Assembly (NCBI GenBank): GCA_902762565.1
Contig: CACWOS010000023.1
Span: 1 to 40,117, forward strand
Direction: 5' to 3'
Origin: an uncultured Prevotellaceae bacterium
GTDB taxonomy: Bacteria; Bacteroidota; Bacteroidia; Bacteroidales; Bacteroidaceae
DNA: 40,117 bases
This document shows, piece after piece, positions 7,828 to 15,573 of the stretch. A program made the position numbers and the translations under genes. Under the pieces are notes generated by a model. It saw only the letters and a program-made list of their open reading frames with translations, was not told the DNA's origin and did no database searches. Every line of letters starts with the position of its first letter. Positions within the stretch are counted from its first letter, which is position 1.

Positions 7828-10128
7828 ATGCAGCCAGTGTATATAGATTTACATATCCACACCTATCCCGATGCGAACAACCGTTCGACGGACTATGATG
7901 TTGCAACGCTAGTGAGGAAGATTAAGGAGTACAATAGCGACGAACCGTTCCTGATAAGCTTCACCGACCACAACACCATCAACAAGGATGCATACCTGAC
8001 TGCTAAGGCTGTCGGGGTGAATCTGCTGTTGGGTGCAGAACTGCACATCAAGAACCATGATGACGTAGAGGCATTCCACTGCCACATTTATTTCAACCTG
8101 GATGTGACAGAGGAGAATATTAAAGCGCTGAACGACATCTTGGACAAACTGTACACAAACAAACTGCCATGCAAAACTGACCAGTCGATACCCGACATAC
8201 AGAAGGTAATCAATGCCTTCGATCCATTTGAGTTTATGCTGCTGCCACACGCAGGGCAAAGGCACGGACAGTTCAACTACTCGCTGCATGAAGGTGAACA
8301 GGTGGATAACGCCATCAGCCGCAGTATCTACTACAACCAGTTTGACGGCTTTACTGCGCGTGAAGACAAGGGATTGGAAACGACACGAGAGTATTTTGCC
8401 AAACTGGGCATAGCGGAGTTTGTGAACCTGCTGACCTGCTCGGACAACTATGTTTCCAACCGCTACCCGGAACCGAAATCAAGTGAGGCTTCGCCTTTCG
8501 TGCCTACGTGGATGATGGCTGAACCGACATACGACGGTGTGAGGCTGTCACTCTCAGAGAGTTCGAGACTGTTTTACCAGAAGGAGAAGCCACAGATACA
8601 ATGCGACCACATAGGTAAGGTGAAGTTGTCAAACGAGCTGATAGACATTGACGTGGAGCTGACAGAAGGACTTAATGTGGTGATAGGTGGCTCGTCGTCG
8701 GGCAAAACGCTGTTTGTGGACTCGGTGAACAAGTTCTTTGAACAGGATTTGCAACATTCGGAATATGCGAAGTTCAAAGTGGAGAACATAGACGTAAAGA
8801 ACCCATCGGAAATTCACCCCTACTACATTCACCAGAACTTTATAGCAGATTTGGTGAACAGGAATGATGAGGCCTCGATAGACGAGATCCCCATCCTAAA
8901 GAAAGCATTTCCGAGCGATGACAACGTGAAGCGACAAATTAGCAAAACACTGGCAGACCTGAAACGCATAGTGGACGAGATGCTACTCTGCGTGGAAAAC
9001 ATTGAGAAGATAGAGCGTTGGCTGAAGGACATTCCACATCCCGGCAAACTGATTACGAAAGGTAAAGTGGAAGGAAACATCTTCCAGCCATTGATGCCCA
9101 AGGATGATGAAGAGGAGAAATGTGCCTACCCGGAGGAAGAGTACAATACCGATGTTGAAAATCTGGTGGGGCTAGAAAAGTTTGTAAACGAGAATCCGTT
9201 TTCAGGCAATATCAGCAAGGAGGTAGAGACTATACTGAAGGAACTCGCAAAGGCTAGAAGGGGTGCTGAGCTATTTGAGAATGTGGCCGCACTGATAGCG
9301 ACGCGCAAGGATGAGAAGGACGAAGAACTGCAAACAAGGCAGGGACAGAACCAAAGTAACTTGCAAAACCGCAGGAAACTGATACGGTATCTCCGTGACT
9401 ACGTGAAATACAGCCGCAGTTTTGCTGAGCAGAAAGTGAAACTGACCGAGATGAATAAGTCGTTTACCACCAAGGAGGTAAAGGCCACTGGGCACACGCT
9501 GTACATAGAAAACACGTTCAAGTTTAACGAAGAAGTACTGATGGAGGTGCTGAACAAGTATCTGAACCACCACTTCAGGAATATGTACGATGTAATGCCG
9601 GAGAATATGTACCAGACTAAGTTCAAACAGCGTCCGAGGGTGAGCTCATATAGGGAATTAGGCGACTATATCTATGAATACCTGCGGAAAAACGACCATA
9701 CCTCATATAAGATTGTGTCTTCGGACGGTAGGAATTTCTACGAGATGAGTCCCGGCTGGAAGTCGGCTATTCTGCTGGATTTGATACTTGGCTATGATGG
9801 CGGCAATTCACCTATCATCATTGATCAGCCGGAAGACAACCTGGCTGTGAAGTATATCAATGAGGCGCTAGTGCAGACCATCAAAAAGGTAAAGTACAGG
9901 AAGCAAGTGATATTGGTAAGCCACAACGCTACCATTCCGATGATGGCTGATGCACAGACCATTGTGCTCTGCAAGAACGACGGGAAGAAAATCACAATCC
10001 GTTCAGCCTCGCTAGAAGGTCAAATTGGAAAAGAGAAGGTGCTGGACCTTATAGCAGACCAGACCGACGGTGGCAAGGCATCGATTAAGAAAAGAGTAAA
10101 GAAGTATAACCTAAAAAAGTTCAATTAA
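7828..10128 (+). CDS. PHP-domain protein fused to an SMC-like ATPase (TrlF-like)
   Basis: A 766-residue cytoplasmic protein in two parts. Residues 1-235 are a PHP phosphoesterase domain with metal-binding motifs HIH (H9, H11), TDH (D47, H48), GAE (E71), PHAGQRHG (H141) and CSD (D206). The usual His after the last Asp is replaced (SDNY). Residues 250-766 form an ATPase. Walker A is GGSSSGKT (287-294), a long helical and acidic middle follows, MSPGWKSA is the ABC-type signature, Walker B is IIIDQPED (D666), and the switch histidine is in LVSHNA. The architecture matches proteins I know as the TrlF family of PHP-ATPases, which have been linked to RNA repair and conflict systems. PHP domains hydrolyse phosphoesters, so a nuclease or phosphatase gated by the ATPase is a reasonable inference. 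An acidic protein gene follows after 5 nt. Confidence 0.75.
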   Translation: MQPVYIDLHIHTYPDANNRSTDYDVATLVRKIKEYNSDEPFLISFTDHNTINKDAYLTAKAVGVNLLLGAELHIKNHDDVEAFHCHIYFNLDVTEENIKALNDILDKLYTNKLPCKTDQSIPDIQKVINAFDPFEFMLLPHAGQRHGQFNYSLHEGEQVDNAISRSIYYNQFDGFTAREDKGLETTREYFAKLGIAEFVNLLTCSDNYVSNRYPEPKSSEASPFVPTWMMAEPTYDGVRLSLSESSRLFYQKEKPQIQCDHIGKVKLSNELIDIDVELTEGLNVVIGGSSSGKTLFVDSVNKFFEQDLQHSEYAKFKVENIDVKNPSEIHPYYIHQNFIADLVNRNDEASIDEIPILKKAFPSDDNVKRQISKTLADLKRIVDEMLLCVENIEKIERWLKDIPHPGKLITKGKVEGNIFQPLMPKDDEEEKCAYPEEEYNTDVENLVGLEKFVNENPFSGNISKEVETILKELAKARRGAELFENVAALIATRKDEKDEELQTRQGQNQSNLQNRRKLIRYLRDYVKYSRSFAEQKVKLTEMNKSFTTKEVKATGHTLYIENTFKFNEEVLMEVLNKYLNHHFRNMYDVMPENMYQTKFKQRPRVSSYRELGDYIYEYLRKNDHTSYKIVSSDGRNFYEMSPGWKSAILLDLILGYDGGNSPIIIDQPEDNLAVKYINEALVQTIKKVKYRKQVILVSHNATIPMMADAQTIVLCKNDGKKITIRSASLEGQIGKEKVLDLIADQTDGGKASIKKRVKKYNLKKFN

Positions 10129-10133
10129 GCGAT

Positions 10134-10409
10134 ATGAAACTGGTATTCAAGAAGAACGAAAACGGCGATGTGTCGGTGACCATGTTCAAGGGCACCGCAG
10201 AGGCGCAATTCTCGTATATTGAGATGATCAAGGCTCTCTTGGCTGGCGAAGCACTTGACAGTGATTATGACGAAAGCATCTCTAAGGAAGAACAGGCACA
10301 GATAAATGATGTGTTGAAAGAGATAGAGACCACGGCAATAGAAACCCCAGAGGAAGATTCGGGTACCGAACCTGACGAAACGGAAGGCAATGGGGAATTG
10401 CCATTTTGA
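10134..10409 (+). CDS. small acidic protein of the ATPase/PHP unit
   Basis: A 91-residue protein that I do not assign to a named family. It starts with a short strand pair (MKLVFKKNENGDVSVTMFKG), then a helix with FSYIEMIKALLAG, a second helix (SISKEEQAQINDVLKEI) and a disordered acidic tail rich in E, D, T and P ending GELPF. It starts 5 nt after the PHP-ATPase stop, so it is co-transcribed. Size and charge would suit an inhibitor, DNA mimic or adaptor for the upstream ATPases, but nothing in the sequence proves this. Confidence 0.7.
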   Translation: MKLVFKKNENGDVSVTMFKGTAEAQFSYIEMIKALLAGEALDSDYDESISKEEQAQINDVLKEIETTAIETPEEDSGTEPDETEGNGELPF

Positions 10410-10656
10410 AAAACATATAAAGATGATTATATCGAAGGAATGCAAAATTTAGCGATTATTATTTGTTCTTGAAACCAAAGACTTCAATACACATGTCATT
10501 TAAAGTATCCATGTAAGTTATCATGACAGATTATAATCTACACTCTGTCACACTTTTTGTGGTTTTAAAAAGTTAAAAACGTTAAATCTTGATCTTTTCC
10601 ACAATCCTTATATATTTCCTCGTCACTTTTCTACCGTTTAGTCTGGAAGGCTTTGA
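10410..10656. other. gap without a supported gene before the BspA remnant
   Basis: A+T-rich stretch between the acidic protein and the truncated leucine-rich-repeat frame. No hairpin terminator with a T-run is visible. TACCGTTTAG near 10632-10641 resembles a damaged TAnnTTTG box, possibly the leftover promoter of the lost 5' part of the next gene. Nothing else is recognisable. Confidence 0.4.
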
Positions 10657-11853
10657 TACACAGACACATACAAATACCGTATTTGCTCTGGCCTTACCTC
10701 CATCACCATCCCCAACAGTGTGACGAGCATTGGAAGTGGTGCGTTCTATGAATGCTCTGGCCTTAAAAAAGTTATTGTAAAAGATATAGAAGCATGGTAC
10801 GGAATCAAGTTCGATGGTTCTTTCTCTAATCCTTTAACTTATGCTAAACATATTTATAGTGACGAGGATACAGAAATTACAAATCTGGTTATCCCCAACA
10901 GCGTGACGAGCATTGTAGACTATGCGTTCTCTGGTTGCTCTGGCCTTACCTCCGTCACCATCCCCAACAGTGTGACGAGCATTGGATATTGTGTGTTCGA
11001 GGGTTGCTCAGGCCTTACCTCCGTCACCATCCCCAACAGTGTGACGAGCATTGGAAAAGAGGCGTTCCGGTATTGCTCTGGCCTTACCTCTGTCACCATA
11101 GGCAGTGGTGTGACGAGCATTGGATTAAATGCGTTCGACAGAGTGGATATTCCAACTGTCATTTCTTTGATAGAGAATCCGTTTACGATAACAGGAAAGA
11201 CATCGCTTTTAAGAACTTTCTCTCAAAACACATTCAATAACGCAACGCTATATGTTCCGAAGGGTACTATAGATAAGTATAAGGCAACTGATGGTTGGAA
11301 AGACTTCGTGTTTATGGAAGAAGGAGAAGGACCTGGTGGTGATACGCCAGAGCCACCAATACCAGAGCCGCAGAAGTGCGAGAAGCCTACCATCAGCTAT
11401 GAGAATGGAAAACTAACGTTTAGCTGTGCTACAGAAGGTGCTACTTGCCAATACTCCATAACCGATACGGACATCAAGGCTGGAAGCGGAAATGATGTGC
11501 AGCTGGGTGTGACCTATAACATCAGCGTTTTTGCCACCAAGTTGGGCTACGAAAACTCTGAAACGGCAACAGCTACGCTCTGCTGGATAGACCAACAGCC
11601 CAAGACGGAAGGTATCACCAATGGCATAGCTAACATTCCTGCTCAGGCCGTGCTGATTCAGGCCGTTGGTGGCGCCATCAATGTGCAGGGCTGCGACGAT
11701 GGCGAGCGCATTGGCGTCTATAGCATCAATGGCTGTCAGGTGGGCACATCTGTTAGCCAGAACGGGACTGCAACCATCAACACCACGCTGCAACCAGGTA
11801 GTGTCTCTATCGTAAAGATTGGACAGAAGAGTGTGAAGGTCATGATGAAATAG
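10657..11853 (+). pseudogene. 5'-truncated BspA-like leucine-rich-repeat protein
   Basis: The frame is open from just after a TGA at 10654-10656 but starts inside a repeat. CSGLTSITIPNSVTSIG is encoded before the first possible start, GTG 10720, and no ATG or signal peptide is available. Five 23-residue LRR_5 repeats follow, then a linker with PEPPIPEPQ, a beta-sandwich segment and a C-terminal domain (VYSINGCQVGTS through SVKVMMK) like the type IX secretion tails of Prevotella surface proteins. Such proteins are secreted adhesins or binding proteins. With a secretion tail but no signal peptide it cannot be exported as it stands, so I read it as a remnant whose 5' part has been deleted. If GTG 10720 is used, a 377-residue product could still be made. 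Confidence 0.7.
10684..11142 (+). repeat. 69-bp coding repeats of the BspA-like gene
   Basis: Units beginning TGCTCTGGCCTTACCTC occur at 10684, 10936, 11005 and 11074, with a diverged unit at 10753. The last three and the first two are spaced exactly 69 bp. Each encodes one 23-residue leucine-rich repeat (SGLTSVTIPNSVTSIG core). Such near-identical DNA units recombine easily, which would account for loss of the 5' end. Confidence 0.8.
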
Positions 11854-11880
11854 ACCGACTCTATATAGATGCCAAAACTC

Positions 11881-11913
11881 AAGAATCGCTATCAATCATT
11901 GGTAGCGATTCTT
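11881..11913. terminator. 11-bp hairpin after the BspA remnant
   Basis: AAGAATCGCTA and TAGCGATTCTT are perfect inverted arms, and the interior also pairs almost to the tip. It sits 27 nt after the stop codon of the BspA remnant, and the T-run is weak (CTTTGG). It probably ends transcription before the downstream promoter. Confidence 0.65.
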
Positions 11914-11984
11914 TGGATATAAATATAGTTTTTGTCCAAAAAGCATTGTCCTTTCAATCATAATATGTAACTTTGACTGACGTC

Positions 11985-12049
11985 GAAGGTACTCTCGTTC
12001 GAGAAAACCTAAATAAATTTGGTTTTCTGCTCACTTAATCGTACCTTTG
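11985..12049 (+). promoter_or_regulatory. extended promoter module before the alpha/beta hydrolase (copy A)
   Basis: TTTG (12018-12021) and TACCTTTG (12042-12049) match the -33 and -7 consensus elements with a 20-nt spacer, 23 nt before the start codon. Upstream lies GAAGGTACTCTCGTTC (11985-12000). The same two blocks, with ATTTGGTTTT and GCTCACTTA between the promoter boxes, occur on the - strand at 39662-39760. The conservation goes well beyond the boxes, so this looks like a family of promoter elements rather than chance. A further TAACTTTG at 11968-11975 may be a second, weaker start. Confidence 0.75.
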
Positions 12050-12072
12050 CAGGCAATAGTATAGCATAAACA

Positions 12073-13008
12073 ATGAAGCGAATTTGTAGGATCGCATGGG
12101 TTATCGGTATGATTGTAGCTGTGCTGCTTGTCGTCTTGACAGGCGCTAGCTTTTATATGCTTGACTATTCGCTCAGCCCTGATCCTATGCGAGAGGATGC
12201 GGATTCATGCTATCGTCAGCTCTACGAGGATTATCCAGAGACGGCAGAATGGGTAGACAGTCTGCGACGAAAAGATGCCTTACGCGACACGTTCCTCACG
12301 ATGGCAAGCGGAGAGCGCCATCATGCCTATTATGTAAATAAAGGTAGTCAGAAAACGGCTCTCGTCATTCATGGCTGGCGCGACCAGGCTATCAAATTCT
12401 TCTTTCTAGGGCGGATGTACGAACGCGAACTGGGCTACAACATTGTGGTGCCTGACCTGCACGCAAGCGGAAAGAGTGAGGGCGAGACCATCGGCATGGG
12501 CTGGAATGACAGGCTGGACGTCATGCAGTGGATGCAGACGTTCCAGACAGACACAATGGTGGTACACGGTGTCTCAATGGGAGCAGCTACAACGATGATG
12601 CTATCGTCGATGCAGATGCCTCAAGGCGTCAAAGACATCCGATTCATCGAAGACTGCGGCTATACCAGCGTGTGGGACGAGTTTGACGGACAGCTAAAAG
12701 AACAGTTCGGATTGCCAGCATTCCCCTTGCTTTACACCACGAGCCTACTCTGTCGACTGCGCTATGGCTGGAGTTTCGGTGAGGCATCGGCACTGAACGA
12801 GGCAGCCAAATGCCCCTACCCTATGCTGTTTATTCATGGCAACAAAGACACCTTCGTACCCACAGAGATGGTGCATCGCCTTTATGACGCCAAGCCTGAA
12901 CCTAAGGCGCTATGGGTTGTATCTGGCGCTGATCATGCCCAGTCATACAAGACACATCAGGCAGAATATACCGTAAAGGTACACGACTATTTGATGACAA
13001 TTAAGTAA
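12073..13008 (+). CDS. membrane-anchored alpha/beta hydrolase
   Basis: A 311-residue serine hydrolase anchored by one N-terminal membrane helix (about residues 7-30). The alpha/beta hydrolase domain carries VIHGW (98-102, oxyanion side), nucleophile S168 in HGVSMGAA, acid D259 in HGNKDTFVP and H288 in GADHAQ, a complete triad. It resembles the YfhR/BEM46-like group, often annotated as lysophospholipase or acyl peptidase-like; the substrate is not known. It is the first gene behind the strong promoter at 12018-12049, and GH95 follows after 40 nt. It could therefore be the de-esterifying member of the pectin locus, but that is inference. Confidence 0.8.
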   Translation: MKRICRIAWVIGMIVAVLLVVLTGASFYMLDYSLSPDPMREDADSCYRQLYEDYPETAEWVDSLRRKDALRDTFLTMASGERHHAYYVNKGSQKTALVIHGWRDQAIKFFFLGRMYERELGYNIVVPDLHASGKSEGETIGMGWNDRLDVMQWMQTFQTDTMVVHGVSMGAATTMMLSSMQMPQGVKDIRFIEDCGYTSVWDEFDGQLKEQFGLPAFPLLYTTSLLCRLRYGWSFGEASALNEAAKCPYPMLFIHGNKDTFVPTEMVHRLYDAKPEPKALWVVSGADHAQSYKTHQAEYTVKVHDYLMTIK

Positions 13009-13013
13009 ACTGT

Positions 13014-13040
13014 CAGTCTTTCTAATAAAAGAATAGACTG
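13014..13040. other. imperfect hairpin between the hydrolase and GH95 genes
   Basis: CAGTCTTTCT and AGAATAGACTG pair with one bulged base around AATAAA. No T-run follows, so it may be an mRNA processing or stability element within an operon rather than a terminator. Confidence 0.35.
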
Positions 13041-13048
13041 CTGAAACG

Positions 13049-15457
13049 ATGAAACGACTGACGCGTATAGCTTTATCATTTATCATTTGTACTTTATCAT
13101 TTAGTCCTGCAAGGGCGCAATACAGGCTGTGGTATGACCAGCCAGCACAGACGTGGACGCAGGCTCTGCCCGTAGGCAATGGTGTGATAGGCGGCATGGT
13201 GTTTGGAACGCCAGCCGTTGAGCATATCGCGCTGAACGAAGAGACAATATGGGCTGGACAGCCGAATAACGTTGTCAATCCCAATGCCAAGCAGGCGTTG
13301 CCTGAGGTACGCCGACTGATTTTCGAAGGGAAATATAAGGAGGCGCAAGCATTGGCTGAAGCAAAGGTGATGCCCCGTGCTGTCGACAAGAACATGGGTA
13401 TGCCCTATCAGCCCTTTGGCGACCTGTATATTGCAATGCCAGGACATACGGAGTATCGTAATTATGAACGATTCCTTGACTTAGACAACGGGAAAACCAT
13501 TGTCCGCTATACGGTGGATGGTGTGCAGTATGAGCGTGAGGTCATCACGCCATTGGGAGGCAATCACGTCATGGCTATCCGTTTGACAGCCAGCGAGAAA
13601 GGGAAAATGACGTTTACAGCCAACATGACTTCGCCTCACGAAAATGTGCTCATCAATATGGATGGCAACGAGGCTACACTGTTGGGTGTATCCAGCAAGC
13701 ACGAAGGGCTAAAAGGCAAGGTGCGCTTTATGGGACGTATGGCTGTACAGACGAAAAGTGGCAAGGTTACTGGTTCGAATGGTGTCATTAGCGTTATGGG
13801 AGCTGACGAAGCAACGATCTTTTTTACCATTGGCACCAACGTGAAGAACTACAAGGACATCACAGGTGACGAAGAAGCACAGTCTCGTGAGCGTCTGCAC
13901 AAGGCTATGGCGTTAGGCTTTGATGCGCTGAAAGCACAGCACGAAAGGGAATACCACAAATATTATGATAGGGTAAAGCTGGACTTAGGATCAGACCGCT
14001 ATGCTGGCGTGCCCATGAACAAGCGCATCGAGCGTTTCAGTACGGTCAGCGATTCTGCCGCTGACAATCACCTCGTAGCTACGTATTTCCAATTCGGACG
14101 CTATCTGCTGATATCATCTTCTCAGCCAGATAACATGAACCCAGCCAACCTACAAGGCATCTGGAACGATAAGATGTTCCCTTCGTGGGATTCGAAATAT
14201 ACCACGAATATCAATCTTGAGATGAACTACTGGCCCTCAGAAGTCACGAATCTGACAGAGATGAACGAACCATTGTTCAAACTCATTCGAGAAATATACG
14301 AGCAGGGCAAGCAGACAGCTCGCGACATGTATGGCGCTGAGGGCTGGGTATTGCATCATAACACAGACCAATGGCGCATCACGGGACCTGTAGACAGAGC
14401 GCAAACAGGCTTATGGCCTATGGGGGCAGCTTGGCTCTGTCGTCACCTGTGGGAACACTATCTATACACGTGTGACGAAGTTTTCCTTCGTCAATATTTC
14501 CCCATCATGCTCGATGCAGCCCGCTTTTTTACGCAGACGCTCCAGAAGCATCCAACAAAAGGGTGGCTCGTCGTCTGTCCTGGAGAATCGCCAGAACACG
14601 GCGGCAAGGGGCGTCCAACGTCGCTGGATGCTGGTGTAACGATGGATAACCAAATCGTGGCAGAACTCTATACCAATGTCCTTGAGGCTGCCAAGATTCT
14701 AGATAATCTAGACAATCTAAAAAATCTAGAGATTTTAGACACCATCAAGGCTCAATTACCCCAGCTGCCGCCCATGCAAATTGGTCGTTGGGGGCAATTG
14801 CAGGAATGGCTCGACGACCTGGATGACCCTAAGGACGATCACCGCCACTTCTCGCATCTCTATGGACTCTATCCATCCTATTTGATTTCACCATCACACA
14901 CTCCTAATTTGTGGAATGCAGCTCGTAAGTCACTCGAGGCTCGTGGCGATGTCTCAACAGGCTGGAGCATGGGTTGGAAGGTCTGTTCGTGGGCTCGACT
15001 GCTAGATGGCGAACACGCCTACAAGTTGATTAAAGACCAGTTGACACTGACGGCTGATACGTTCCTCATCTTTGGCACCGTCAAACAACGTGGTGGCACC
15101 TATCCCAATATGTTCGATGCCCATCCGCCTTTCCAAATCGATGGTAACTTCGGTTGTACGGCTGGTATCGCCGAGATGCTGATGCAGAGCTACGACGGTT
15201 TCATCTATCTGCTGCCAGCCTTGCCAACAGTATGGAAAGACGGTAGCGTAAAAGGACTTGTGGCTCGTGGTGGTTTCGAAATCGACATGGACTGGAAGGA
15301 CGGCAAACTGGTCAAAGCCATTGTTCGTTCCCATCAAGGAGGTGTCTGCAAACTACGTTCAAACACACAGCTGAGAGGTAAGGGTCTGAAGTTCGATAAG
15401 AAGCAAGGACTCTATACGTTAACCACGAAGGCAGGGCAAGAGTACTTGTTACGATAG
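13049..15457 (+). CDS. GH95 glycosidase (alpha-L-galactosidase or alpha-L-fucosidase)
   Basis: An 802-residue exported enzyme with signal peptide [23 protein letters not shown]. It has the N-terminal GH95 beta-sandwich ([19 protein letters not shown], then [10 protein letters not shown]) and an (alpha/alpha)6 barrel with [13 protein letters not shown] (the Asn residues that assist catalysis), the SPEHGG segment holding the probable acid, and D698 in [10 protein letters not shown] as the predicted base partner. Family members remove terminal alpha-1,2-L-fucose or L-galactose. Next to a GH140 and a GH137-GH2 gene, the L-galactosidase role of RG-II loci is more likely, but specificity residues were not checked. 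Residues 550-564 ([13 protein letters not shown]) are an odd low-complexity insert encoded by a 9-bp tandem repeat. Confidence 0.88.
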   Translation: MKRLTRIALSFIICTLSFSPARAQYRLWYDQPAQTWTQALPVGNGVIGGMVFGTPAVEHIALNEETIWAGQPNNVVNPNAKQALPEVRRLIFEGKYKEAQALAEAKVMPRAVDKNMGMPYQPFGDLYIAMPGHTEYRNYERFLDLDNGKTIVRYTVDGVQYEREVITPLGGNHVMAIRLTASEKGKMTFTANMTSPHENVLINMDGNEATLLGVSSKHEGLKGKVRFMGRMAVQTKSGKVTGSNGVISVMGADEATIFFTIGTNVKNYKDITGDEEAQSRERLHKAMALGFDALKAQHEREYHKYYDRVKLDLGSDRYAGVPMNKRIERFSTVSDSAADNHLVATYFQFGRYLLISSSQPDNMNPANLQGIWNDKMFPSWDSKYTTNINLEMNYWPSEVTNLTEMNEPLFKLIREIYEQGKQTARDMYGAEGWVLHHNTDQWRITGPVDRAQTGLWPMGAAWLCRHLWEHYLYTCDEVFLRQYFPIMLDAARFFTQTLQKHPTKGWLVVCPGESPEHGGKGRPTSLDAGVTMDNQIVAELYTNVLEAAKILDNLDNLKNLEILDTIKAQLPQLPPMQIGRWGQLQEWLDDLDDPKDDHRHFSHLYGLYPSYLISPSHTPNLWNAARKSLEARGDVSTGWSMGWKVCSWARLLDGEHAYKLIKDQLTLTADTFLIFGTVKQRGGTYPNMFDAHPPFQIDGNFGCTAGIAEMLMQSYDGFIYLLPALPTVWKDGSVKGLVARGGFEIDMDWKDGKLVKAIVRSHQGGVCKLRSNTQLRGKGLKFDKKQGLYTLTTKAGQEYLLR
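14696..14740 (+). repeat. 9-bp tandem repeat inside the GH95 coding region
   Basis: About four degenerate units of AATCTAGAN, in phase with codons, encode the N-L-D/K/E series at residues 550-564. The segment falls in a helix-rich stretch before [16 protein letters not shown], where related enzymes normally have a variable loop. It looks like a simple repeat that expanded within the gene while keeping the frame. Confidence 0.7.
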
Positions 15458-15506
15458 CAGAAATGTAGCAAAATCTTTTTTATTTGTAGCATTTAGCCCT
15501 ACGCAT

Positions 15507-15564
15507 GTGGTCGTTTAGAATTTTGTTTGTATCTTTGCATACAGAAATCATTCTAAACGACCAC
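15507..15564. promoter_or_regulatory. perfect 15-bp inverted repeat flanking the GH51 promoter
   Basis: GTGGTCGTTTAGAAT (15507-15521) and ATTCTAAACGACCAC (15550-15564) are exact inverted copies 28 bases apart. Between them lies TATCTTTG (15530-15537), a full TAnnTTTG -7 box. The left arm covers the -33 region, where no TTTG is seen, and the right arm falls just after the expected transcription start, 9 nt before the GH51 start codon. The layout suggests an operator that straddles the promoter. Confidence 0.75.
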
Positions 15565-15573
15565 TAAAACATT

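Noticed and set aside
10684-11142. Regular 69-bp repeats that could suggest a CRISPR-like or satellite array
   Set aside because: They are in frame, encode leucine-rich repeats and have no unique spacers.
11968-11975. TAACTTTG as the main promoter of the alpha/beta hydrolase
   Set aside because: It lacks a TTTG at the right distance; the pair at 12018 and 12042 fits much better.
15507-15564. Reading the GH51 inverted repeat as an mRNA hairpin or riboswitch
   Set aside because: The predicted transcription start lies between the arms, so both arms would not be in the same transcript.
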